This document shows, in pieces, positions 24,574 through 34,997 of a DNA stretch of 64,000 nt (its first letter is position 1; every line of letters begins with the position of its first letter). A program made the translations under genes and the position numbers. The notes under the pieces are model-generated. The model did not search any database. It saw nothing but the letters and a program-made list of their open reading frames with translations, and was not told the origin of the DNA. The DNA is from Antedon mediterranea (lineage: Eukaryota > Echinodermata > Crinoidea > Comatulida > Antedonidae), in the NCBI RefSeq assembly GCF_964355755.1, contig NC_092674.1, positions 9,801,001 to 9,865,000 on the forward strand. Direction: 5' to 3'.

Positions 24574-24912
24574 CACAACGTAAGTGAGTTTGACCAATCA
24601 CAGGCGATGGATTCTTCGAACTGTCGACTTGTCATTGGTCAACACGCTTGCGTTGCGTTTACGTACTTGCGTCGCATCCTAGTGGGAACCAAGCTTAAGC
24701 ACAACGCAAGCGATTGGACCAATGACAAGCGACATTTGGAAGAATCCATCGCTTATGATTTGTCATTATTACTTGCGTCACCGCATCCGAGTGGGTACCA
24801 AGCTTAAGCGCAACGCAAGAGATTGGACCAATGGCAAGCGACATTTCGAAGAATCCATCGCTTATGATTTGTCATTATTACTTGTGTTGGAACCTAGTGA
24901 GAACCAAGCTTT
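24574..24912. mobile_element. Tandem array of three MITE family B units
   Basis: Units at about 24574-24696, 24697-24803 and 24804-24912. Units 2 and 3 are nearly identical 107-bp repeats sharing ATTGGACCAATG, CAAGCGACATTT, GAATCCATCGCTTATGATT and CCAAGCTTAAGC. Each is palindromic around the CAAGCG...CGCTT core. Confidence 0.75.
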
Positions 24913-25129
24913 AACCAGGGAAGAGTTAATAATTTAACTCTTCCCTGCTTTAACATAGTTTAGCGCAAAAAAATTAAAAAGAATTTACCTTTGCCTTAAG
25001 ATCTATCGTAGTAATATTTTGTAATATTACGTTTACTTATTGTTATTAAATCTATAGCATTCATGGCAACAAATATTATTGAAGCCGTTGTTAATTAGGC
25101 CTATTATTATTTTTTTATTTATTTAGCTT

Positions 25130-25289
25130 AAGCTCTGTCTACACTATCAAAATAGTTTGACCCAAGAAGTGTGATGTGCCCAAATATGGTAGTGATATGC
25201 TTAAATATGATAGTGGTATGACATCATCATTATCCAATGGGCACATTACATTTTTTTCACATAAAATTTGATAGTGTTAGACAGAGCTT
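25130..25289. mobile_element. MITE family A, copy 4
   Basis: AAGCTCTGTCTACACTATCA on the left and AGTGTTAGACAGAGCTT on the right. The core has two AAATATGRTAGTG units. Confidence 0.75.
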
Positions 25290-25292
25290 CAC

Positions 25293-25560
25293 GAATGTCT
25301 GCCTTGAATCTCATCATTGAAAGTACACTTAAATGTTCAACAACAAACAAAATAAGTTGAGCATTATGCGTGTTGCTCTCCTGTGAATAAAATCAATATA
25401 ATGTCATATTAACGACGGAAGCTATAACAAAAAACAATAGCACCATTTCAATATAAGTAAGAAATGTAATTCTCAATGTTATGTTGTGTTATGTATTTGA
25501 CAATAAAGTTTTCTTTTACCTTGAAATTCTGTCAAATTTAAAGGAGATGCTTAAGCTCTG
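25293..25560 (+). repeat. Dispersed repeat E, copy 2
   Basis: Matches 20764-21037 through AAAATCAATATAATGTCATA, TTAACGACGGAAG and TTTGACAATAAAGTT. Confidence 0.6.
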
Positions 25561-25929
25561 TCTATACAGTTTAAAAGAGTAGTAGTAGACAGAACTTACT
25601 ACGGTACTACAAGACAAAACTACTTTTAAGTGCAGTGAACAATATACCTTTGCCTTCAAGATCTACCGTAGTAATAGTTTGTATTAATTTTAAGAGAAAA
25701 TATTTTATTTATCTTGTTCTTAAATCGATAGAATTCAAGACAAATCAATAGGCCTAATTTAAAGCCGTTTTTATTTACATTTTTTTTTTATTTAGCTAAC
25801 GTAATTTGTGCCTTGAATCTAATTATTGAATGGACAATTGTTCAACGACAAAAAAGTTAAGCATTTGTATAAAACGGGTTGCTCTATGAATCGAATAAAA
25901 TCAATTTAATGTAATATAATGTCATATTA

Positions 25930-26440
25930 GAGAGGTTTCGCAATCTTACGAATACCATAACGAAAACGGATACGTGACGCACACGTATTCGTTTTCGTAA
26001 GCCATAAAAAAATCTGTTTCGCATGGCAACGAATTATTGAGGCGCGTCCAAAATATGACTGCGGTAAATTTGAGCGAAGCGCAGGTACGTGTTGTTGCTT
26101 GGTGCTTGGCTGCCTAGGCCTAGCGTAACATCAAAGCGAGTGAGGACTTTAAAAACTGCTATTTATCAAAATTGACTTGGCATTTTAGTAAATTACTTTA
26201 GTAAATTACTTTCAATAAATCTATAATTATATTATAATCATGAATCATTCCTGATTCAAATGCAAAATGTGGAAAATAGATCAAAAACTATATACTCGTT
26301 TTGTAGTTACGAATATGACTGGTGATATTCGTCAACACGAATACGCTTTACGAATATGAAATGGGGATCAGCTCAAAAGTTTCACAAATGTATGACGTAT
26401 CCGTTTTCGTTATCGTATTCGTAAGGTTGCGAAACCTCCC
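25930..26440. mobile_element. 511-bp TIR element with TATTA target duplication
   Basis: The left end reads GAGGTTTCGCAATCTTACGA then ATACCATAACGAAAACGGAT. The right end is the near-complement, ending GTAAGGTTGCGAAACCTCCC, giving about 45-bp inverted repeats. TATTA occurs on both sides (25925-25929 and 26441-26445), consistent with a 5-bp target duplication. No transposase frame. It ends repeat E copy 3 on one side and abuts a LINE fragment on the other. Confidence 0.7.
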
Positions 26441-26445
26441 TATTA

Positions 26446-26711
26446 ACTTAGGCAACGATTACTTCTCTTACTCTGGTGCCCTTGAATTTCTTAATTTAGA
26501 GACTTTGGCTCAAAGAAGGGTGGAGCATTGTCGCAAGTTCGCTGAGTATTTCCCCAAAATTAAACAAACAGCTGATTTAATCCCACCGACCAGACATAGC
26601 TGTCATGGTAGGAATTTAAGAAATAAAAACAAAATTACCCAGCTAGCGTCTAAAACATCCAGATTTACCAATAGCCCTATACCCTACTTCATCAAATTAT
26701 TAAATTCTTAA
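26446..26711 (+). mobile_element. LINE ORF2 C-terminal fragment
   Basis: The open frame encodes LGNDYFSYSGALEFLNLETL, then AQRRVEHCRKFAEYFPK, a basic RNLRNKNK stretch and NSPIPYFIKLLNS before the stop. This order (LGxxYxSYxxAL, LxxLxxRRxxLCxKFA, xSPIPYxxxLLN) is the standard tail of LINE reverse transcriptases. The upstream RT is absent. Confidence 0.75.
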
Positions 26712-28019
26712 TTTTCTCCCCTGCAAGCTTGCGATTGCTCTCCCCTTCTTTGTTGTTTTTTGTTGTTTTTTTATATTTTATATTTATATATATATATATA
26801 TTTTTGATATGACATTTATTTTACACGCAATTTGGCTCTTAGCCACGAGTTGTAATTTTGGTCGATTTTTTGATATTTGAAATAAAAGTGAATAATAATT
26901 ATAACTCCATTGGCGAAAACGCGTGAGCTTATTCGTAAATAAAAGGTTGAATTGAAGGTGTTATCACGATTCTGTATGATTTTGGTCGGATTTTGTGTAC
27001 GCTATACCATTTCGTCCGTAGGGGGTTCGCTTTCGAGGTCTTCGCTTTCGACGACACCGTTCGCAGTTTGATGTACTTTATGCATACTGACTACCAGTGA
27101 TCTAAACCGCCTGATCTAAACAGGTACGCGGTTGTCTGGCGGTGTCCTTTGTACGAATTCGTTCGTGCCCCAGCTCACTGTATGCGTACGATTCACGCGT
27201 CAATATCATGTTACATCCAGGGACCAAAAATTCGTATTTATTTTCCAGATGAAAATCGGCAATTCATTTGCAACTTTTAGAAATTTACCAACACGTATTG
27301 CTCGACGTACGCTCATACAGGGAAGAAGGTAGAATACGAGTTTACGAATTTTTTAATTTACGATTAACCTTTTGTACTGTGAGGTATTGGAGGATCCGCA
27401 GTCGGAAAGCAGAACCCCCCCCCCCCCCTGTAATAATGAACAACTAAGTTGTAAGTTGAGTTTTGATTTTTAGACTTTATTTTAATTTATTACACTGAAA
27501 CCAAAGCATCATTTGCATGCTCAAGGAATATACAAATACATGAATGTAATCATCATATTTTTTTCTCTATTTTCAGTATTGTAACATTATTTGATGCTGT
27601 AGATGCATCAAACACCAACAACATTTTTACATTTTCTGTTTCTGGGTAAAATATGGCATTTTTTCCTTCTCACATGCACTTGAGATTGTTATTATACAGT
27701 ATTATATATATATACATTTTTTTTTTTGACATGATTTTTTGTTTACATTTTACAGTATACAGTAGGTAACAAAGGCCTGCATTGTGTTTTCTCATAAGAT
27801 ATTCTCATTTGTCACCTAGCAACAGATAGAAGGTACTGTTCACATTAGGTAAGGTGTTTTCTAGAAAATACTAGAATTTATTTTTAAATTGTTGCTAAAT
27901 TAAACTACTATGTACACACTGTCTTAGTTGTATGTTTCATTAATTAGGAATTACACGCAATATACACAAAAATATATATAATGATAATTAAAGGATAAAT
28001 AAATTGTATTAATTTCAAA
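26712..28019. other. Intergenic stretch with no recognised gene
   Basis: Contains a TA microsatellite near 26790, CTTCGCTTTCGA repeats near 27045 and a 14-base C run at about 27417. A short frame at 27132-27332 has no recognisable motif and was not called. Confidence 0.3.
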
Positions 28020-28140
28020 TTATACAAATTTTATTGGAAATATTATATACTTGTAATTTGTTCAATTATAATAAATAAACATTTTGTTGGTGTTGTCACC
28101 GTAATTTGATACAGCAACCATACATGGGTTATATGAAAAA
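28020..28140 (-). pseudogene. Second partial copy of the TRIM-NHL 3' end
   Basis: CAACCATACATGGGTTATAT and its surroundings match the last NHL segment at 28380-28430 (CAACCATACGTGGGTTATG). The sequence between and beyond is alignable, indicating a local tandem duplication of the gene's 3' end. The reading frame is broken. Confidence 0.55.
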
Positions 28141-28841
28141 ATATGTAATGTAATAATATAAAAATACACATTGAATGATTAGATTAAGAATTAAAATACT
28201 AAAGATATTATTTATATTTTTTCATTCATTATGAATTAGGCAAAAATGGATCATATACAGATATGGAAACAATTTATAATTTGATTTAATAATTTGAATA
28301 TTTCAATTTATATAGGAAATACTTTATATAATCAATTTATATACATGGGGAAGAGTAGTCTTGCTTTTAATAATTAAACATTTTGATTGTTTTGTCACCA
28401 TAATTTGCTACAGCAACCATACGTGGGTTATGAGAAATGATGCATAACTGCTGTGGTGAACTAATTCCATCTTCTTGTTGATCAATTCTTTTGATAAAAT
28501 GCCTATCACTACTGAATAGTTGTAGTTTGTTGCCACTTCCTATGATGATGTTATCATCCTCATCAACTACAACTCCACGTGGGTACTTTCATTGACTTAT
28601 CCTTGTCATCATACAATAATACTTGATGCTGCCCTCTATATGCTACAAGTACTTTACCAGTTTGTGTCAGTGCAACATCAGTGTATCCATAATAACCTGA
28701 TTCCTTTTGTGTTCCTATCTTCTTCAACAGCTTACCATTAATTATGTCAAACACGTACACACATGTAATGTGCAAATCTGATACATATATAACATTAGTT
28801 ACCTCATCTATGTGAATACCATATGGATTTATCAATACACC

Positions 28842-29258
28842 TGTCATATTATTGATGTTGTGATTCTCTGTGTTTAGAGAAGGATGCTTTAGACCAGGTC
28901 CACCTTATATTATTAGCCAATCAAAATCGTATAAATTTTGGAGGGAAAATGTTATCCTCCTCTGAAGCCTAAAATTTGCATGTCCAGTATAAAAGTGGTA
29001 TGTAATAGAATAGATATTAGGGGGAGAAGGAATAAGATCAGAGTAGACAAACGGAAAGTTGATAATGAAAATATTAAGGCTTGACTGGTAGTGGTAGAAA
29101 GATGTATTAATCGAATTACAAGAAATAAAAGTTCTAGTTGAGTTAAATATACTTTTTGTATGAGTTATCATTCAGTGACAGTGTACGTCGCGTGGAGTTA
29201 TATATATACGCCTGAGAAAGCTCGGAACCAACTAATAGTAAGATAAATATTCACTACA
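28842..29258 (+). repeat. 5' LTR of the GMR1-like element
   Basis: 417 bp, aligning with 34480-34888 throughout. It has one near-terminal insertion relative to the 3' LTR (AACTAATAGTAAGATAA versus AACTAAGATAA). ACACC directly precedes it. Confidence 0.93.
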
Positions 29259-29741
29259 TGGTGGCAGCGGTGAAAATTTTTGTTTACATGATTTAAGTAT
29301 CAAGAAGAAGAAGAAGTGACAGTGCCTACTCTACGGGCCTGTTAAATCAGTAACCAAAAAGTTAAATGGTTACGAAGATCTGGATTCCTCACAGTTTTTA
29401 TACCGTGCGTTGTTTGGATATTACAACGAAGAAGAAGTACTGTTGAGCTCAAGACTGCTGGATATTCATCGGAGATATATTCACCAAGATCTGAAAGAAG
29501 AAGACTGAAGTAACAGAAGGAAGCCCAGTAAATTTTGAGAAGATTTGCAAAGCTGACTTTGTAAACTATTTTTATTTCGAGCGAAATTGGAACGTTGTTT
29601 GTGACTTTGAAGTAAATTAATGTCTTGTATTGCATTTAAGAATTTATGTGGATTTCATATTAATCAAGGTAATACAAATACTTTTATAACATATTTTGTA
29701 TACATAAGTTTACATATTTCATTAGTAAAATTGTTATTAGC

Positions 29742-31586
29742 ATGACAACTTTAAGATCGGGTAAAAATATAGATAAGACTATGTCAGACAAAGATACTAG
29801 GGAAGATATGGTTGACCAAGAAGAGGTTGACCAAGTCAATGAAATATATGATAAAATGGCTAGGGATATTGATTTGCCCGAAATACCCGGCGGTATGCCT
29901 AAAGATATGATGCTCGAATATTTTCGAATGAAGTTCGAGGCCGAAAACAAAAAGTTAGAATTACAATACCAACAAGACCAATTAAGATTAGAAGCAGATA
30001 TAGAGCAAAAGAAAATAGATATAGAGCAAAGAAAAATTGAATCACAAGAAAGAGTGAAAATGATGGAATTAGAAAATAGGTCTAGCTACAGTAATGCTAG
30101 GAATATAGTAGATGAAATGAAGGTAAAGGTTCCTACTTTGAAGGAATCAGATGATATTGATATATATTTTAGAACATTTTAACACTTGGCAGAAGCCACA
30201 GGTTAGGATAAGAATACGTGGTCCGCTAGGTTAGCACCTGAACTGTCTGGTAAAGCTAGGACAGCATATGCATCCTTAACCGTAAAAGAATGTGTAGATT
30301 ATGATACCTTAAAGAAGGCAATCTTAGAAAAGTATGATGTGTCCGCAGAGACTTACAGATTTAAATTTAGAAATTCAAACAGAGTTAAAGATATGTCCAT
30401 CAGGGAATGGCTGAATGAGCTCTCCCATTATTTAAAATGTTGGATGAAATGTGCTAATGTAAAAGAAGATGATGCTGCAGGCATTATTGAAATGATTATA
30501 ATGGAACAGGCACTTGATAAAATGCCTGAAGATCTGAGGCTTTATCTTAGAGATAAACAAGTAAATAAGAGCTATGATATGGCTATGATAGCCGATGATT
30601 ATATAGCTAATAGAGGTGGCCGTGGCTATTGGAATGCCGTAAATTCTGAAAATAAGCCTACGTATTATAAGGGCCAAGAAAATAGTAAACCTAAGAATAG
30701 TACGACTCAGAATAACCCTGGAGCTAGGCAGCAAGGATACAATAGGTATCGCGGAAGGGGAGGCAAATTCCATAACTATGGTAGAAATTTCCAACAGAGA
30801 GAACCTTCAAATGAATGGATTAATGGCCTATGCTTTAATTGTAAGGAGAAGGGACATAAAATAGGGGATTGTCCTAAGATGGTAGCAAAAGGAAAGACTA
30901 GTGACACTAAGAAGGGCCCGAATGTGAAAGATGGCTTAAGATGTGAAGGACTAAAATCAGATAGACCCCAAGTAGTTATAGATAGTGTAGAAAATAAAAT
31001 GGAGAAATGTAAAATACCAGGAAAATTAGAAGGACAGGATATAACTATGCTAAGAGACTCGGGATGTACCCAGTCAGCTGTTAAGGAAAGTCTAGTGCCT
31101 AACAAATGTTACTTGCCAGGAAAATGGGTTACGTTAAGAGGTATAGGAGGCGATATTACTGTCCCCTTAGCTGAGGTAGCTATAGAAAGTAAGATAGTGA
31201 CAGGAAAAGTGATTGTAGCCGTAATCGAAGGATTACAGAGGGACATGTTATTGGGTCATGATTTGGACCAGAATTGTGGGGAAACAATGGCTAAAGAAAT
31301 GTTCGTCCTAACTAGGGAGCAAGCCAGAATAGAAAATGATGTTAGAATACAAGACGAAATGATATTGTTAGGGAAAGATAGTAACTTTAAGCCGATAGAA
31401 GAGCCGCCTAAAGAAACTAATGTACAATTGTGGAAAACAGTAGTAAATGACAACAAAGTAAATAAAACTAAGTGTTTAGATGATATGAATGGAACAGAAA
31501 TGAATATAATTTGTTTGACGAAAATGAGGATAGAGCTAAAGATAAAACAGTCAAACATAAAACTTATGAACAACAGCACAAGCTGA
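29742..31586 (+). pseudogene. gag-protease region of the GMR1-like element, interrupted
   Basis: One frame runs from ATG 29742 (MTTLRSGKNID) but contains TAA at 30180-30182 and TAG at 30204-30206, splitting the capsid region. The later part has a CCHC zinc knuckle (CFNCKEKGHKIGDC, from 30829), expected to bind genomic RNA, and a retropepsin active site DSG at 31056-31064. The open frame ends at 31586 and overlaps the pol frame, which lies in the -1 register. No obvious slippery heptamer was found in the 31511-31586 overlap. The copy cannot make full-length gag. Confidence 0.85.
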
Positions 31587-34378
31587 ACCTAACTAAACAA
31601 GAACTGATCAAATTGCAAACTAAGGATGACTCACTCAAAGGAGTGTTTGACAGGGTAGTCCCTATAGAAGAAATAGGTCAGCATAGGGTTTGTTTCTTTA
31701 TGAGACAAGGTATATTGATGAGAAATTGGAGTAGTATTAAAGATAAGAATAACCAAGTGGAACAGATTGTATTACCCACTCAGTGTAGACAGGGTGTATT
31801 ACACTTAGGTCATAATGTGCCATTTGCAGGTCACATGGGTGTTGAGAAAACTAAAAGTAGGGTCATGAACCAATTCTATTGGCCAGGTATATTTAAAGAT
31901 GTGGTAGTCTATTGTAAAGTCTGTAAGGAATGCCAAAAGATAGATAAGGGTAAAAGTAAAAGGAAACATACTTTGATACCATTACCGATTATAAGTACAC
32001 CATTTAAACGTATAGCGATAGACATTGTTGGACCCTTATCTAGAACAAGCCGTAATAACAAATATATGCTTACTATAATTGACTATGCTACGAGATATCC
32101 GGATGCTATCCCGTTACCCAATGTTAGAGCTGAAACAGTAGCCAGGGCTCCAATAGAAGTCTTTACTAGAGTAGGATTACCCGAAGAGATTGTACATGAT
32201 CAAGGAACTAATTTCATGTCTTCAATTATGCAATCTATATGTAGTATGTTGGGGATTAATCAATTAAAGACTACAGTGTACCACCCCCAAAGCAATGGGC
32301 TTGTTGAAAGATTTCACGGTACATTGAAAAATATGATAAGGACACTTACAGTTAAGCAAAGAAAAAATTGGGACAACTACATACCCCCCTTTCTGTTTGC
32401 ATACAGAGAAGTTCCTAGTAAAGCGACGGGCCATTCACCTTTTAAATTGCTTTATGGTAGAGAGGTGAGGGGACCCTTGAGTTTACTCAAAAGTAATTGG
32501 GTAGAAGATGAAGAAACATCTACTGATGTTATCAAATACATGTTAGACATAAGAGAAAAAATGGAGGAATTAATGAAAGATGCTAATGTAAACAAACTTG
32601 AACAACAAGAAATTATGTCCCACAATTATAACAAGAATGCTATTGATAGAGAATTTGTAGAAGGGGACAAAGTGTTGATATTCCTTCCAGTAGGAAATAG
32701 TAAGTTAGACAGTAAATGGCAAGGCCCCTTCACTGTTACAAAAAAGGTCAATGATGTAAATTATGAAATATACATAGGAGGTAGAAGAAAAGAAAAACAT
32801 ATTCTACATGTTAATATGTTAAAGAGATGGTATGATAAAGTAGAAATAAGTAAAGATGGTTATTATGTAGTAACAAATGTTCAGTCGATAGAAGAAGTAG
32901 ACTTAAATGAAACAGTCCATGACAATGAGTTAGATAGTGAAATAGACATAGGATTGTCTTATCATCAATCACAAACATGGAGAGATGTTAACGTTAGTAG
33001 TAATTTAAATGATACACAAACTAAACAATTAACAGAATTGTTAAAGTACCAACAGAATGTATTTTCGGATGTACCAGGTAGAACTCACTTAGTGACACAT
33101 GAAATTAAGACTAATGGTGAAATGCCTATAAGGCATAGGGCATATAGAACGCCCCAAGCATTAAAGGGTAAATTGAAAGAGGAATTAGATAGTATGTTGG
33201 CTATGGGTATAATAGAACCTACAGTTAGTGCCTATGCTGCACCTATTATTGCCCTGAAGAAAGGCCAGAATCAAATTAGAATGGTGACAGATTTTAGATC
33301 ACTAAATAAGACTACACAATTTGACCCTTATGTTATGCCTCGCATAGACGAAATGTTGGATGAGGTATCATCCGCAATATACATAACTACGTTAGATCTT
33401 ACTAAAGGATTTTACCAGGTGCCTCTGGATCCTAAGACCAAAGACAAATCAGCATTTATTACACAATTTGGACAGTATTGTTACAATGTACTTCCATTTG
33501 GTATGCAAAATAGTTCTAGTACTTTCCAAAGATTAATGGATAAGGTATTACAAGGTACTGAGGGATATGCTAAGGCATATATAGATGACATATGTATTTA
33601 TAGTCAAACTTGGAAAGATCATATTTTTCATTTGAATGATGTATTAGAAAGAAGTAGTGCTGGATTGACAGCAAAGCCTTTGAAATGTAAAATTGCCTAT
33701 GCACAGGTAGAATTTCTGGGGCATAAGATTGGTAATGGAGAAATTAGACCCATGATTGATAAGGTTGAGGCTGTGGAAAAGTTCCCCAGACCTTTGTCTA
33801 AGAAACAAGTCCGATCATTTCTCGGATTAACGGGCTATTACAGAAAATTTGTACAGAACTATGCCGATATTGCTAAGCCATTGATTGATTTATCTTTAAA
33901 GAGTAAAAGTAATACCGTTAAGTGGAATGAACAATGTGAAAATGCCTTTGTAACCTTAAAGAAACGACTTACTGATGATAATGTATTAAAAGCCCCAAAT
34001 TTTGATAAGATGTTTATATTGCAAACTGATGCCTCAAATTATGGCATAGGTGCAGTGCTGAGCCAAATAGATGGTGAGGGTAATGATTATCCCATTGTGT
34101 ACTTAAGTAGAAAGTTATCTGTACATGAGCAGAGATATTCTGTGCCAGAAAAAGAGTGCCTCTCTATTGTTTGGGCTATCAATAAACTTAAGTATTATCT
34201 GTATGGTTGTGAATTTCAAGTTCATACTGACCACCAGGCATTGAGATGGATGGACTCAATGAAGGGTGCCAATGTTAGACTTATGAGATGGGCTCTGTTT
34301 TTACAAGGATATAAATTTAAAGTTATTTACAAGAAAGGATCATTAAATGGAAATGCAGATGGATTAAGCCGTGCATAA
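31511..34378 (+). CDS. pol of the GMR1-like element: integrase, reverse transcriptase, RNase H
   Basis: Open for 955 codons in the -1 frame relative to gag. Integrase is first: HHCC finger (HNVPFAGH about 31811, CKVCKEC about 31915), catalytic region AIDIVGPL, VHDQGTNF and GLVERFHG, and a GPF-type module (KWQGPFTV about 32716). Reverse transcriptase follows (MVTDFRSLNKT; LPFGMQNSSSTFQRLM; catalytic YIDDI at 33578-33592), then RNase H (QTDASNYGIGAVLS; HTDHQALRW), ending GNADGLSRA at 34378. There is no envelope-like frame between RNase H and the 3' LTR. The frame is intact, but gag is broken and only -1 frameshifting or a separate start would allow expression. Confidence 0.92.
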   Translation: MFDENEDRAKDKTVKHKTYEQQHKLNLTKQELIKLQTKDDSLKGVFDRVVPIEEIGQHRVCFFMRQGILMRNWSSIKDKNNQVEQIVLPTQCRQGVLHLGHNVPFAGHMGVEKTKSRVMNQFYWPGIFKDVVVYCKVCKECQKIDKGKSKRKHTLIPLPIISTPFKRIAIDIVGPLSRTSRNNKYMLTIIDYATRYPDAIPLPNVRAETVARAPIEVFTRVGLPEEIVHDQGTNFMSSIMQSICSMLGINQLKTTVYHPQSNGLVERFHGTLKNMIRTLTVKQRKNWDNYIPPFLFAYREVPSKATGHSPFKLLYGREVRGPLSLLKSNWVEDEETSTDVIKYMLDIREKMEELMKDANVNKLEQQEIMSHNYNKNAIDREFVEGDKVLIFLPVGNSKLDSKWQGPFTVTKKVNDVNYEIYIGGRRKEKHILHVNMLKRWYDKVEISKDGYYVVTNVQSIEEVDLNETVHDNELDSEIDIGLSYHQSQTWRDVNVSSNLNDTQTKQLTELLKYQQNVFSDVPGRTHLVTHEIKTNGEMPIRHRAYRTPQALKGKLKEELDSMLAMGIIEPTVSAYAAPIIALKKGQNQIRMVTDFRSLNKTTQFDPYVMPRIDEMLDEVSSAIYITTLDLTKGFYQVPLDPKTKDKSAFITQFGQYCYNVLPFGMQNSSSTFQRLMDKVLQGTEGYAKAYIDDICIYSQTWKDHIFHLNDVLERSSAGLTAKPLKCKIAYAQVEFLGHKIGNGEIRPMIDKVEAVEKFPRPLSKKQVRSFLGLTGYYRKFVQNYADIAKPLIDLSLKSKSNTVKWNEQCENAFVTLKKRLTDDNVLKAPNFDKMFILQTDASNYGIGAVLSQIDGEGNDYPIVYLSRKLSVHEQRYSVPEKECLSIVWAINKLKYYLYGCEFQVHTDHQALRWMDSMKGANVRLMRWALFLQGYKFKVIYKKGSLNGNADGLSRA

Positions 34379-34479
34379 TAATATTATAGAGGTGTTATTG
34401 GTAGATAGTTTATAGTAAAATGGTTTTAAATGTTAAATTTTTGGAAAGATTGACACAATCTTTTTCCCAAAAAGGGGAA

Positions 34480-34888
34480 TGTCGTATTATTGATGTTGTG
34501 ATTCTCTGTGTTTAGAGAAAGATGCTTTAGACCAGGTCCGCCTTATATTATTAGCCAATCAAAATCGTATAAATTTTGGAGGGAAAATGTTATCCTCCTC
34601 TGAAGCCTAAAATGTGCATGTCCAGTATAAAAGTGGATTGTAATAGATATTAGGGGGAGAAGAGAGAATAAGATCAGAGTAGATAAACGGAAAGTTGATA
34701 AAGAAAATATTAAGGCTTGACTGGTAGTGGTAGAAAGATGTATTAATCGAATTACAAGGAATAAAAGTTCTAGTTGAGTTAAATATACTTTTTGTATGAG
34801 TTATCATTCAGTGACAGTGTACGTCGCGTGGAGTTATATATATACGCCTGAGAAAGCTCGGAACCAACTAAGATAAATATTCACTACA
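34480..34888 (+). repeat. 3' LTR of the GMR1-like element
   Basis: 409 bp, homologous end to end with 28842-29258. Preceded by the purine tract at about 34468-34478 and followed by ACACC. Confidence 0.93.
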
Positions 34889-34997
34889 ACACCCTTACCA
34901 ATGGATTTGATCACATTCATATCACATACTTGAATGCATTTATTACCACCATCACTGAATGCTCTGTTGCCATTCTTCATTCTGCACATTCTGTTAA

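Larger units (their letters stand above)
24967..25929. repeat. Local duplication: CTTTGCCTTaAGATCTA block plus repeat E, two copies
   Basis: CTTTGCCTT(C)AAGATCT, A(C/T)CGTAGTAAT, a TAGGCCTA-bearing stretch and an ATTTAGCT(T)AA end occur at 24988-25130 and 25647-25797. Each is followed by a repeat E copy (25293-25560 and 25797-25929). In the first copy MITE A4 is inserted between the two blocks. No coding sequence seen. Confidence 0.6.
28842..34888 (+). mobile_element. GMR1-like Ty3/gypsy LTR retrotransposon (gag, protease, integrase, RT, RNase H)
   Basis: 5' LTR 28842-29258 and 3' LTR 34480-34888, both starting TGTC and ending ACTACA. The target duplication ACACC flanks the element exactly (28837-28841 and 34889-34893). 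A primer-binding-like TGGTGGCAGCGG follows the 5' LTR and a purine tract AAAAAGGGGAA precedes the 3' LTR. The pol domain order is protease, integrase, reverse transcriptase, RNase H, unlike ordinary Ty3/gypsy and like the GMR1 group described from deuterostomes. The LTRs differ by several substitutions and small indels and gag carries stops, so this copy is not recent and probably inactive. It is inserted in a TRIM-NHL gene. Confidence 0.93.

Noticed and set aside
27132-27332. 66-codon plus-strand open frame
   Set aside because: No recognised motif or splice signals; not supported as a gene.
28905-29171. Minus-strand open frames in both LTRs (also 34607-34807)
   Set aside because: They are the same non-coding LTR sequence read backwards and are not conserved in length between the two LTRs.
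31511-31586. A defined -1 ribosomal slippery site in the gag/pol overlap
   Set aside because: The frames do overlap in the -1 register, but no convincing X-XXY-YYZ heptamer could be pointed to.
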